Assembly (NCBI GenBank): GCA_025934615.1
Contig: JAICXS010000031.1
Coordinates: 1-10,493 of the forward strand
DNA length: 10,493 bases
From: Nitrospiraceae bacterium
Lineage (GTDB): Bacteria > Nitrospirota > Nitrospiria > Nitrospirales > Nitrospiraceae
Reading direction: 5' to 3'
Below the pieces are notes generated by a model that did no database searches, was not told where the DNA came from, and was given only the letters and a program-made list of their open reading frames with translations. A program made the translations under genes and the position numbers. This document shows positions 1 through 7,488 of the stretch, one piece after another. The first letter of the stretch is position 1. Every line of letters begins with the position of its first letter.

Positions 1-30
1 ACCTCACTGTCCCATTGAGAGCCAAGGAAG

Positions 31-2091
31 TCAAGCCCGTTCCAATAGGACGAGAAACTCGGATTCGGTCAGCGTGGCGACTCCAAGGCGTTTCGCGTCG
101 TCCAATTTTGAACCGGGGTCGATCCCGACGACAACATAGTCGGTGCGCTTACTGACGCTGGACGTCACGCGTGCCCCCGCCGCTTCCACGCGCCGCTTGG
201 CGTCATCGCGGCTGACTTGGCTCAATCCTCCCGTGAAGACAAAAACCTTGCCGGCAAGCGCTCGCGGCCGGCCGGGATCGTGCCCGCCCTCCATGACAAT
301 GGACAAGCCCAGGCGGCGCAGCCGATCGATGATTTCTCGGTTGTGTGTTTCCTGAAAAAACGATTCCAAACTGGATGCGATTTCCGGTCCGATTTCGTGA
401 ACGCGTTCAAACGCGGCGTGGTCGGCGGCCATGATCGCGTCCAGCGAACCGAACCACCGGCTCAACACTTTGGCCGTGTGTTCACCGACCTGACGAATGC
501 CGAGTCCATAAAGAAACCGCTCCAGCGACACGTGTTTACTCCGCTCGAGAGCCTCCATGAACATCGACGCGGAACGATCGGCAAAGCCTTCCAACGTCAG
601 GAGCTGATCCTTCGTCAAGGCAAAGAGATCCGCCAAGTTGTTGACCAGGCCGCTTTCAACCAGTTGAGCGGCGGTTTTCCTGCCAAGACCGGCGATGTTG
701 AGCGCATACTTCGAGGCAAAATGCTCAAGCGATCCTTTCACTTGAGCCGGACAGGCAGCCTTGCCGGAACAGTACGAATAGGCGCCTTCCCGCGCGACGG
801 CAGATCCGCAGACCGGACAGTGCTCCGGCATGCGGAACGGATCCGCCCGTTGTTGCTCCGGAACAGGGATGCGTTCGGCAATGGCGGGAATCACGTCCCC
901 GGCTCGTTCGACCTTGACGGTATCGCCGACCCGCACGTCTTTTCTGGCCACTTCGTCGGCATTGTGCAGAGTGGCGCGGCTGATCGTGACGCCGCCCACA
1001 TCAACGGGCTTGAGCAACGCCATCGGCGTCAACGTGCCGGTTCGCCCGACCGAGACGACGATGTCCTGTACTTGCGTGACCTCTTTGCGGGCCGCAAATT
1101 TATATGCAATGGCCCAGCGCGGGCTCCGTGATTTTTCTCCCAGCAGGGCTTGCCAATCACGTCGGTCCAGTTTGACGACCACGCCGTCGATTTCAAACGG
1201 CAGCTCGTCTCGAGCCGATGCCGTCTCCGCATGGAACGCAATGACCTCTTCAATTGAGGCACCCCGGCGGCGTAGAGACGGAACCGGCAATCCCCACGCC
1301 GCGAGCCGATCCAATTCCTCCCAATGAGTCGATACGAGATGTCCTGATTGCGCCATAATTTCATAGCACGTCACGACCAACGGGCGTTCCGCCGTCATCT
1401 TGGAATCCAATTGTCGTAATGCCCCGGAGGCCGCATTGCGTGGATTGGCAAAGGGTTCGTCCCCTCGCTCTGCGATGCGCCGATTCAGTGCTTGAAACTC
1501 ATCGAGGCGCATGTAGACTTCTCCCCGGACGACGAGATGCGCCGGAAGATCAGGCTCTGCTTGTAATTGCAAGGGGAGAGAGCGCAATGTTCGAAGATTG
1601 ATCGTGACGTCCTCGCCGGTAATCCCGTCTCCGCGAGTCGCCCCACGTGTGAACCGGCCTCCTTCGTAAACCAGTTCGACGGAGAGACCGTCGAATTTTG
1701 GTTCTGCGGTGTAATAAATCGCCTCCTGTCCGAGATCCCGATCCAACTCCCGACCCAGTTCCCGGCGCACGCGCGTATCGAACGCACGGACATCATCTGT
1801 CTTCATGATGGAGTCGAGACTGAGCATCGGGCGCTCATGCTGAACTTTTTTTAAATCTGTTTGGGGCCCCGCACCGACCCGCTGTGTCGGGGAATCAGGG
1901 GTGACCAGGTCTGGGTAGGTCGTTTCGAGTTGGCTCAACTCCTGAAAGAGCCGATCATAAGCGTCGTCGGAGATCTCGGGGCGATTTTTAACGTAGTAGA
2001 GGTAATCGTGGCGGCGGATCTCTGTTCGAAGCGCGTCTATGCGTTGTTTGGCCGAGTGGAGTGGGTCGTATGAGTGAATGCCGTGGGTCAT
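31..2091 (-). CDS. ligA: NAD-dependent DNA ligase LigA
   Basis: LigA seals 3'-OH/5'-phosphate nicks in duplex DNA during replication and repair, using NAD+ as adenylate donor. The 686 residues are close to the usual length for the family (about 670). Visible in order: the Ia NAD-binding region with a conserved Tyr-rich helix (HDYLYY, about 28-33); the adenylation domain with the KxDG motif in AEPKFDGLS, making Lys132 the adenylated residue; an OB-fold (about 335-410); a four-cysteine zinc finger at Cys425, Cys428, Cys441 and Cys447; a helix-hairpin-helix region (about 455-600); and a C-terminal BRCT domain (about 608-686). I start at the ATG at 2091. An ATG 39 bases further upstream (2130) is in frame, but the residues it adds are encoded inside the inverted repeat at 2098-2168 and look nothing like a LigA N-terminus. 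Neither start has a strong Shine-Dalgarno sequence. The gene lies 83 bases after the stop of the upstream gene on the same strand. Identity is very secure; the start is less so. Confidence 0.97.
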   Translation of the reverse strand: MTHGIHSYDPLHSAKQRIDALRTEIRRHDYLYYVKNRPEISDDAYDRLFQELSQLETTYPDLVTPDSPTQRVGAGPQTDLKKVQHERPMLSLDSIMKTDDVRAFDTRVRRELGRELDRDLGQEAIYYTAEPKFDGLSVELVYEGGRFTRGATRGDGITGEDVTINLRTLRSLPLQLQAEPDLPAHLVVRGEVYMRLDEFQALNRRIAERGDEPFANPRNAASGALRQLDSKMTAERPLVVTCYEIMAQSGHLVSTHWEELDRLAAWGLPVPSLRRRGASIEEVIAFHAETASARDELPFEIDGVVVKLDRRDWQALLGEKSRSPRWAIAYKFAARKEVTQVQDIVVSVGRTGTLTPMALLKPVDVGGVTISRATLHNADEVARKDVRVGDTVKVERAGDVIPAIAERIPVPEQQRADPFRMPEHCPVCGSAVAREGAYSYCSGKAACPAQVKGSLEHFASKYALNIAGLGRKTAAQLVESGLVNNLADLFALTKDQLLTLEGFADRSASMFMEALERSKHVSLERFLYGLGIRQVGEHTAKVLSRWFGSLDAIMAADHAAFERVHEIGPEIASSLESFFQETHNREIIDRLRRLGLSIVMEGGHDPGRPRALAGKVFVFTGGLSQVSRDDAKRRVEAAGARVTSSVSKRTDYVVVGIDPGSKLDDAKRLGVATLTESEFLVLLERA

Positions 2092-2097
2092 GGCATG

Positions 2098-2168
2098 GTC
2101 AGCTTTCAGCGTTCGGCATTCAGTGATCAACTTGTTCAGGAGCTGACCGCTGATTGCTGATCGCTGAC
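2098..2168. repeat. Heptad-based imperfect inverted repeat between ligA and the 645-residue gene
   Basis: The left arm (2098-2125) is four 7-base units of the type NTCAGCN: GTCAGCT, TTCAGCG, TTCGGCA, TTCAGTG. The right arm (2141-2168) is the complementary form NGCTGAN: AGCTGAC, CGCTGAT, TGCTGAT, CGCTGAC. Aligned as an inverted repeat, the arms agree at 19 of 28 positions, with mismatches mostly at the unit ends, around a 15-base centre. The repeat fills nearly all of the gap upstream of ligA and overlaps the longer possible ligA start. A TTTTT run follows on the plus strand (2172-2176), but no plus-strand gene ends here, so I do not call a terminator. Confidence 0.7.
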
Positions 2169-2174
2169 GGCTTT

Positions 2175-4112
2175 TTATTCCCGAATAAACTGCGTGGCGT
2201 AACTTCGGATCTCATGCCCGTTCAGTACATGAAAGCGACGAAGGCGGTCGATCGTCTGGCCGGAAAATCGGCTCAGGGGAATGGTGACCAGCCGTCGATG
2301 GAAGGCTTTTACAATCTGCCGCCAGCGCGCCCGCGGTGGAATCGGCGAGACGAGCACCACATGAGCTTCCCGCGAATGCCGTGCCGCCGCGGCAATGAGG
2401 CGTTCTTCGAGCGTCTGAGCGAAGCGGAGGGCCGGGTCGTCCCAGATATTGGGAATCGGCCGCGGCGGAAAGAGAAAGAGCGCGCCACCATAGCGAGATT
2501 GTCCGATGCCGGGCCCGACCATCCGGTCTTGGAACGGGCTCGCGTAAAAGCAGAGGGTCGATTCTTCTTCATGCTCCGCATACCATGTGGCGTGCCACGA
2601 ATAGATCGCGGGATCGGCCGGGGTATCGAACAAAAAGACGACCGTCTCGACGTTGCCGCGGGCCGGCGGAATTTCTCTGACGTAGATCTCAGGTTTCACC
2701 GGTGAGAGGTATGTCGATCCTTCGCGACGGACCGAGTCTTTCGTACGTCGGTCATGTGATGGGAGTGTATGCCAATGCCGCAGGCTTTCGCGCAGGTCGA
2801 TGCCGTCTTTGACCGACGTCGTGAACTTTTCGACGCGGGCGAGATCCGCACCGAGGAGCGCTTTGGCTTGCTCGCGGACGTGGCGAGTAAAACTCTCGAT
2901 GCGATTATCCTCGGGGGGCCATGAACATTGACGGAAGGGATTCCATTGGAGCGCCCATCGGCGACTTTTCATGCGAGTCGGTTGAGGTCGAAGCGAAAGG
3001 GATCGCCAGTGCAGGGAAGGCCCCTGGAGACGATTGTTTGCCTGCACCACGTCGCCATCCGGGAATTCCAGCTTCCCGATACCAGCCGCCACTGTCGGTT
3101 GTGAAGACATCGCTTGCTCATCGGCTTGAAAGCTATATGTTTTCGCTGTATCCAGCAGAGTAATGGCAAACTCATCGCCCGCCATTTGTTTGGCCGCCAA
3201 GACAAGACTATAGAGATCAGGCGTCAGCCGATGTTCCATGAGCGCGAGGTTTCGCACATACTGCAGATAGCGCTGTAAGAGGTGAGGCGTGACCCAATTC
3301 GGAATGGATTGGTCCTCCTTGTGATGGTTTGCCGACCAGCGTGCGCGTGTTTCAAGCAACAGTTCTTTGATGCCATCCACCGTCACGTGCCGATCCGAGC
3401 GCAGGCCCGCTCGACGCCGCTCATACAGCTCCGTCGTAAAGGGCAATTCTCCCAAGACAAAATAGACAGATTGCGGATCGACGGTATAGGTCGTCGGCCG
3501 TTCCACCGAGGAGTCCGGCTCCCTATACGGCTGCCGCTCTCGATAGGCTTCACGAAGCCACGGCCAATCGGTCACATGACAGAGACAGAGAATCGATTCG
3601 AACTCCAGCTCGAGTTCGTGCAGACGGAACGCCATCCAGGCGATACGATGCCATCGTTGAGTCGCCTCAGTCGGCGGCACGAGGGACGGAAGGAGCGCCG
3701 CCGCGAACGTCGCAAGCGGGATGCGCTTTAGTGCGTAGGGGTCGGGCGCGGTAAATGGTGTCGGCTCGAACACTGCCACGTCGCGATCGATATACGCCCG
3801 CGCGATACGTTCACCCATGGCCACTCGAATGGCCATGATCACCGGCTGGCACGGGTCCACCGGCACAAAATTGACGGTCGGTTCCTCTCGATCCCGTTCC
3901 GGTATGACGACGAGACTGATCCGGGGCAGGTCTTCGACGGCCGCTTCCAGTGTATCTTCCACAGATGGCGGGAGCGGGACAGCTACGCAATCGAACCGGC
4001 GTCCGATCAAGGTTTCTCGGACCTCCTGCGCCACATCGCCGCTGCCGTGCAGAATCGGTAGCACCTCGATACGAGGTGAGAGGCGACATACAGCTTCAAT
4101 CGTCATTGACAT
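2175..4112 (-). CDS. 645-residue protein of unknown function, partner of the MoxR-like ATPase; possible TraB/TIKI-like N-terminal domain
   Basis: I do not recognise this gene by name. It has no signal peptide or clear membrane segment, so it is probably cytoplasmic. Residues 16-50 (ILHGSGD, then a helix, then FDCVAVPLPPS) resemble the opening 'GxxH ... PDxVxVE' pattern of TraB/GumN/ChaN-like (TIKI) proteins, although the usual acidic residue after the second strand is absent. Residues 78-113 (FVPVDPCQP, a helix, AYIDRD) and 154-190 (a helix with WMAFRLHEL, then ILCLCHVTDWPWL) fit later parts of that fold, including a second strand-His motif. DUF5682 proteins, which as I remember are encoded beside MoxR-type ATPases and vWA proteins, share this general layout. 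The rest is unassigned: a helical middle (about 270-330), an Arg/Trp-rich stretch (365-410) and a C-terminal domain (about 488-645) with clustered aromatic and acidic residues (YSWHATWYAEHEEES) and a glycine-rich VGPGIGQSRYGG. The gene follows the ATPase on the same strand after 75 bases. The start at 4112 (ATG TCA ATG) has no visible Shine-Dalgarno sequence, and the ATG at 4106 is equally possible. The reading frame is certain; the function is unknown. Confidence 0.85.
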   Translation of the reverse strand: MSMTIEAVCRLSPRIEVLPILHGSGDVAQEVRETLIGRRFDCVAVPLPPSVEDTLEAAVEDLPRISLVVIPERDREEPTVNFVPVDPCQPVIMAIRVAMGERIARAYIDRDVAVFEPTPFTAPDPYALKRIPLATFAAALLPSLVPPTEATQRWHRIAWMAFRLHELELEFESILCLCHVTDWPWLREAYRERQPYREPDSSVERPTTYTVDPQSVYFVLGELPFTTELYERRRAGLRSDRHVTVDGIKELLLETRARWSANHHKEDQSIPNWVTPHLLQRYLQYVRNLALMEHRLTPDLYSLVLAAKQMAGDEFAITLLDTAKTYSFQADEQAMSSQPTVAAGIGKLEFPDGDVVQANNRLQGPSLHWRSLSLRPQPTRMKSRRWALQWNPFRQCSWPPEDNRIESFTRHVREQAKALLGADLARVEKFTTSVKDGIDLRESLRHWHTLPSHDRRTKDSVRREGSTYLSPVKPEIYVREIPPARGNVETVVFLFDTPADPAIYSWHATWYAEHEEESTLCFYASPFQDRMVGPGIGQSRYGGALFLFPPRPIPNIWDDPALRFAQTLEERLIAAAARHSREAHVVLVSPIPPRARWRQIVKAFHRRLVTIPLSRFSGQTIDRLRRFHVLNGHEIRSYATQFIRE

Positions 4113-4120
4113 AACGCGGT

Positions 4121-4172
4121 AAAGTCGTTAAGTCGTTTTTTTTCCACGAGGACGTGGCGACCTGGCGACTTT
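4121..4172. repeat. Nested inverted repeat between the ATPase gene and the 645-residue gene
   Basis: The outer arms are AAAGTCGTTAAGTCG (4121-4135) and CGACCTGGCGACTTT (4158-4172), which match as inverted copies at 12 of 15 positions. Inside lies a perfect 5-bp stem, CCACG-AGGA-CGTGG (4144-4157). A run of eight T (4136-4143) sits between the outer left arm and the inner stem. The mismatches are all transitions, so some can form G-U pairs in RNA of either strand. In the direction of transcription (minus) no U run follows the stem, so it does not look like an intrinsic terminator. It occupies the leader of the 645-residue gene. Confidence 0.6.
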
Positions 4173-4187
4173 GGAGACAATCAACAG

Positions 4188-5141
4188 TCATCGATCCGGA
4201 TGCAATGGATCGTTTCCCTCGAAGAAAAAGTCGCCCAAGCCTTGCGGGAGCGGTTGATTGCCTAAGGCTCTCGCTCTCCGCTTGGATAATCCTTCAAGAT
4301 CCAAAGCCTCTTCTCCAAGCACTTTCATCACGGCCTCACGCCAGGCGGCATCTTTCGAGAGCGGATGAGCGGAGTTCTGCGAGAGCCGTTTCAGCGCATA
4401 CTGCAGCACGTGCAGGCCATCCCGGACGGAAAACTCTACATTCAATTGATGCGCTTGCTGAAGGAAGTCGACGGTCAGCGCCAACATCTCGGCCGGGGCG
4501 AACGGCAGATGATAGCTAAGGATCGCCAATTCATCGTGCCGTGCAGGATAGCTGACGGCCAGGGTCGGCTGAAGGCGAGAAAGGATATAGTCAGGCACCT
4601 CGTATGTGGATGCATCTTCATTCATCGTGACGCAGCAGCGGAAGTTCTCGTGGGCGTTCACGAGTATCCCGGCGACGATCGATTCGATGCAGCGACGATG
4701 ATCGAGCAGCGCGGCCAGCGACGCCCAACTTTTTTCATTCATCCGATTGCCTTCATCCAGCACACACACGTTTCCCGTCAGCATTGCGGAGACGAGCGGA
4801 GAAGCGTGATAGGCGATAGTCCCGGATTCAGCCAGCACCGGGGTGATGAGAAGATCTTCCGGCCGGGTATCGGCGGTGCATTGAAAAATGTACAAGGTTT
4901 GTTTGCGCTCCCGCGCGCCGGACATCGCCAGCGTGGTTTTGCCGATGCCGGGGGGGCCGGTGATTCGGGGTGAAAGCGGCAGATCTTTTTCATCGATCAC
5001 GAGCCAGCACGCCAGGAGTTGCGTGAGAACTTCGCGGGCTCCGATCCATTCTTGTGAGGAGTCCAGAGGCTGAGCCAACCGGAGTGTGACTCCATCGACT
5101 ACGACGGTTCGATTCAGGCGCGCGTGACGTGTCCTATCCAT
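4188..5141 (-). CDS. MoxR-like AAA+ ATPase
   Basis: This is a 317-residue AAA+ ATPase of the MoxR/CbbQ/NorQ type. Such proteins use ATP to remodel or activate partner proteins, often encoded next door. Numbering from the ATG at 5141, Walker A is GPPGIGKT (62-69), Walker B is VCVLDEGNRM (125-134), sensor 1 is CVTMNED with Asn174, and a SRLQP segment (188-192) is where family members carry the arginine finger. Walker B normally reads DEINR in MoxR proteins; here Gly replaces Ile. A helical C-terminal lid region (about 210-290) follows. The start is the ATG at 5141, because AGGG at 5148-5151 lies 6 bases upstream of it. A TTG at 5147 would have no spacing from that site. The gene comes first in a minus-strand run with the 645-residue gene, which is its likely partner. 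No von Willebrand A protein, the usual MoxR companion, is in the window. Family assignment is firm; the substrate is unknown. Confidence 0.93.
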   Translation of the reverse strand: MDRTRHARLNRTVVVDGVTLRLAQPLDSSQEWIGAREVLTQLLACWLVIDEKDLPLSPRITGPPGIGKTTLAMSGARERKQTLYIFQCTADTRPEDLLITPVLAESGTIAYHASPLVSAMLTGNVCVLDEGNRMNEKSWASLAALLDHRRCIESIVAGILVNAHENFRCCVTMNEDASTYEVPDYILSRLQPTLAVSYPARHDELAILSYHLPFAPAEMLALTVDFLQQAHQLNVEFSVRDGLHVLQYALKRLSQNSAHPLSKDAAWREAVMKVLGEEALDLEGLSKRRARALGNQPLPQGLGDFFFEGNDPLHPDR

Positions 5142-5147
5142 GGTCAA

Positions 5148-5151
5148 CCCT
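5148..5151 (-). promoter_or_regulatory. Ribosome binding site of the AAA+ ATPase gene
   Basis: AGGG on the minus strand, 6 bases before the ATG at 5141. It decides the start in favour of that ATG over the TTG at 5147, which it directly abuts. Confidence 0.65.
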
Positions 5152-5160
5152 AATTTTCAA

Positions 5161-5190
5161 ACCGTAACACAGCCTTCGTAAAAGGGTCAA
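5161..5190 (-). promoter_or_regulatory. Possible sigma70-type promoter of the AAA+ ATPase gene
   Basis: On the minus strand, TTGACC (5190-5185) is a good -35 box. After an 18-base spacer comes TACGGT (5166-5161), a weak -10 box with only T, A and the final T matching consensus. It lies about 20 bases upstream of the ATG at 5141, so the leader would be very short. This is a plausible placement rather than a clear one. Confidence 0.3.
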
Positions 5191-5199
5191 ACCGGCCGA

Positions 5200-5210
5200 C
5201 ACGCGGCGTG
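5200..5210. promoter_or_regulatory. Perfect 11-bp palindrome between divergent promoters, candidate operator
   Basis: CACGC-G-GCGTG is a perfect inverted repeat. It sits between the -35 box of the leftward candidate promoter (5185-5190) and that of the rightward promoter (5214-5219), a common place for a regulator acting on both directions. No regulator gene is nearby, and short GC-rich palindromes also arise by chance. Confidence 0.3.
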
Positions 5211-5213
5211 CCT

Positions 5214-5242
5214 TTGACTTTCCTTGCCTCAGACACTATTCT
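5214..5242 (+). promoter_or_regulatory. Sigma70-type promoter for the LysM-trpE-trpG unit
   Basis: TTGACT (5214-5219, 5 of 6 to consensus), a 17-base spacer, then TATTCT (5237-5242, 4 of 6). This is the best promoter match in the gap. Transcription would start near 5249, giving a leader of about 80 bases before the ATG at 5331. The leader has no run of Trp codons and no clear terminator hairpin, so a classical trp attenuator is not apparent. Confidence 0.55.
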
Positions 5243-5319
5243 TCAGAGCGATCTGTTTCGGTGACTTCGACTGACTGCAGCCTCGGTGAACTAAGATGCA
5301 AGACGACGGTATTAGAAAA

Positions 5320-5325
5320 AAAGGA
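5320..5325 (+). promoter_or_regulatory. Ribosome binding site of the LysM protein gene
   Basis: AAAGGA ends 5 bases before the ATG at 5331. An in-frame ATG at 5325 overlaps this site and could not use it; a third ATG at 5337 is spaced less well. The site therefore favours 5331. Confidence 0.65.
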
Positions 5326-5330
5326 TGAAG

Positions 5331-5963
5331 ATGGCGATGAAATGGAGTGTAGGTCTGGCACTGTGGCTCCTGTGCGGGATCGGTCTCGCCTCGAGTAGCT
5401 GTGTGATGAAAGAGCAGTATGAGGCCGAAAAAACTCGTGCCCTCAACTTTCAACGATTGTTGGCGCAAGAAGAAAAACGCACCGGGGAACTCGATGCGGA
5501 AGCCAAGCGGCTGAAGCGGGAACTTCCTGAACTGGAAGCCAAAAACAGAGAGTTGACGGCACAGTTGCAAGCCGTTCGCGAGCAGGCCGGACGGATCAAG
5601 GAAGAAAATGACGCCTTGCGGGAATCCACCGCCATCAAAGCCAAAGAAGAGATGAATCGGTTGCTGGATGCCAAGCCGAAGTCACGTTCGAAAGCCATGT
5701 CGAAGGTCATTCCATCACCGCCTGCCCAACCTGCTCCACCAGAGCCGGCCGATCCCCTGGGATTCGAAAAACCCTCAGTTCCGGTGGATGCATTCCCGGA
5801 TATGGACAAGGGATCGCCGATCTATCATCAGGTCAAGCCCGGCGATACCCTGTTTCGGGTTTCGCGTCAGTACGGTGTACAGGTAGACCAGATCAAAGAG
5901 TGGAATCACCTTCGCGATACCATCATCGAAGTCGGTCAAAAGTTGATCGTCGGATATCAGTAA
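5331..5963 (+). CDS. Membrane-anchored coiled-coil protein with C-terminal LysM domain
   Basis: This 210-residue protein probably sits in the cell envelope and binds peptidoglycan. It opens with a signal-like hydrophobic segment (about 5-20) ending in LASSSC. Cys24 could be the lipidated residue of a lipoprotein, but the lipobox is weak because Ser, not Leu, is at -3. Residues about 28-115 are charged and heptad-like (many Glu, Lys, Leu), predicting a coiled coil. A Pro-rich linker (about 127-155) follows, and then one LysM domain (about 164-208) with the typical YHQVKPGDTLFRVSRQYGV opening and a GQKLIV ending. LysM domains bind N-acetylglucosamine-containing glycans. The gene is first in a rightward unit with trpE only 4 bases after its stop, so the two are very likely co-transcribed, although no functional link with tryptophan synthesis is evident. 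The specific role is unknown. Confidence 0.9.
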   Translation: MAMKWSVGLALWLLCGIGLASSSCVMKEQYEAEKTRALNFQRLLAQEEKRTGELDAEAKRLKRELPELEAKNRELTAQLQAVREQAGRIKEENDALRESTAIKAKEEMNRLLDAKPKSRSKAMSKVIPSPPAQPAPPEPADPLGFEKPSVPVDAFPDMDKGSPIYHQVKPGDTLFRVSRQYGVQVDQIKEWNHLRDTIIEVGQKLIVGYQ

Positions 5964-5967
5964 TCCT

Positions 5968-7476
5968 ATGGCCAACGCTTCGTATTCTCTCAATTTCGAC
6001 GCGTTTAAGCGGCTTGCCTCAGAGGGAAACCTGATTCCTCTGTACCGGGAAATACTCGCGGATTTTGAAACGCCTGTCTCGGCGTTCTCAAAGATCGACC
6101 ATGGTCCTTCGGCTTACCTATTGGAGAGCGTCGAGGGCGGTGAAAAATGGGCGCGCTACTCTTTTCTTGGAAGCGGCTCTCCGGTGCTGCTTCAGGAAGA
6201 TGCGGGAGCGATCGTGATGACGAACAGCTCACGCGTCGAGCGATTTCCTATCGGCCGGCAGGCCGGTGAAACACCGTTGGATCGGTTGCAGCAGGTCATG
6301 GCGCGCTATCATCCCGTGATGGCGCCGGAACTTCCACGGTTTGTCGGCGGCGCAGTCGGATATGTCAATTACGATATCGTTCGTTACTTCGAACAGATCC
6401 CGGCCCATCCGAAGAAGGACGCCGGCTTTCCTGTCATGGCCTTTTTGATTACCGACACGCTCTTGATTTTCGATAATATTGCTCACACCATTAAAGTGGT
6501 GGCGAATGCCCATGTCCCATCGGGCAAGGCAGCCGATATCCGACGCGCGTACACCGACGCCGCGACGCGCATCGATCGAATGATCCAGCGATTGAAGCGG
6601 CCGTTGCGTCGCCGCCCGGTCGCTCGCCGCAGTAAGCCGATGAACTTCGCCGCCAACATGAACCGAGCCGATTTTGAAAAGATGGTGATGCGGGCGAAGG
6701 ACTACATTGGCGCCGGCGATATCGTCCAAACCGTCGTGTCGCAGCGATGGGACACCCGAATCAAGACCGCTCCGTTTGAAATCTATCGCGCCCTGAGATT
6801 TGTGAATCCATCTCCCTATATGTACTATCTGCGAATCGGAGGCGTCGAGTTGGTGGGCTCGTCTCCCGAGACGCTGGTTCGGTGTGAGGATGGACGGGTC
6901 TCGCTACGGCCTATCGCCGGCACGAGACCGCGCGGGACGACGGAACAGGAAGACCGGCTCTTGGAGCGTGAACTTCAAGCGGATGAAAAAGAACGCGCAG
7001 AACACGTGATGTTGGTGGATCTCGGACGAAACGACATCGGCCGTGTGGCGAAGAAGGGATCGGTTGCCGTGGATGGGTTGATGAAAGTGGAGCGCTATTC
7101 GCACGTCATGCACCTGGTGTCGCAAGTCAATGGGTGGCTCGATGAAGAGAAATCATCCTACGATGTCCTCCAAGCCTGCTTTCCGGCGGGCACGGTTTCA
7201 GGGGCGCCGAAGATTCGCGCGATGCAGATTATCGAAGAACTGGAGCCGACACGGCGAGGCCCATATGCGGGAGCCGTGGGGTATTTCAGCTTCTCCGGCA
7301 ATATGGATATGGCGATCAATATTCGGACAGTGGTCATTAAGGGCCGGCGTGCGTATATTCAAGCGGGTGCCGGGATCGTCGCCGATTCCGAGCCGAAACG
7401 CGAATACGATGAGACGTGTAACAAGGCCCGCGCTATGATGAAGGCGATCGAACTGGCGGAGCGCGGACTGGAGTGA
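5968..7476 (+). CDS. trpE: Anthranilate synthase component I (TrpE)
   Basis: TrpE converts chorismate to anthranilate, the first committed step of tryptophan synthesis, using ammonia supplied by the TrpG glutaminase. The 502 residues match the usual length. The N-terminal domain has AYLLESVEGG (49-58), whose LLES motif is the tryptophan feedback site in known TrpE proteins, so allosteric inhibition is likely retained. The chorismate-binding domain shows PSPYMYYLR (281-289), PIAGTRPRG (315-323), LVDLGRNDIGRV (349-360) and the FPAGTVSGAPKIRAM block (405-419). PIAGT rather than PIKGT argues for TrpE over the related PabB. The ATG lies 4 bases after the LysM gene stop with only a distant GGAT (5952-5955) as a possible ribosome site, which suggests translational coupling. 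trpG follows after 91 bases. Confidence 0.97.
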   Translation: MANASYSLNFDAFKRLASEGNLIPLYREILADFETPVSAFSKIDHGPSAYLLESVEGGEKWARYSFLGSGSPVLLQEDAGAIVMTNSSRVERFPIGRQAGETPLDRLQQVMARYHPVMAPELPRFVGGAVGYVNYDIVRYFEQIPAHPKKDAGFPVMAFLITDTLLIFDNIAHTIKVVANAHVPSGKAADIRRAYTDAATRIDRMIQRLKRPLRRRPVARRSKPMNFAANMNRADFEKMVMRAKDYIGAGDIVQTVVSQRWDTRIKTAPFEIYRALRFVNPSPYMYYLRIGGVELVGSSPETLVRCEDGRVSLRPIAGTRPRGTTEQEDRLLERELQADEKERAEHVMLVDLGRNDIGRVAKKGSVAVDGLMKVERYSHVMHLVSQVNGWLDEEKSSYDVLQACFPAGTVSGAPKIRAMQIIEELEPTRRGPYAGAVGYFSFSGNMDMAINIRTVVIKGRRAYIQAGAGIVADSEPKREYDETCNKARAMMKAIELAERGLE

Positions 7477-7488
7477 AACCGACGTTAA

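Noticed and set aside
217..1131. Open frame of 304 codons on the plus strand opposite ligA
   Set aside because: It lies entirely antisense to a well-supported ligA, its protein has no recognisable motif, and it reflects codon bias of the real gene.
2092..2130. Thirteen-residue N-terminal extension of LigA from an ATG at 2130
   Set aside because: These codons fall in the heptad inverted repeat and do not resemble a LigA N-terminus; the ATG at 2091 gives a normal start.
2141..2176. Stem followed by TTTTT on the plus strand as an intrinsic terminator
   Set aside because: No plus-strand gene ends here; the T run partly overlaps the stop codon of the minus-strand 645-residue gene, and the stem belongs to the heptad repeat.
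5296..5328. Tiny upstream open frame (10 codons plus stop) whose TGA overlaps the ATG at 5325
   Set aside because: It has no good ribosome site and no Trp codons, so it is neither a supported gene nor an attenuator leader peptide; an overlap of this size is expected by chance.
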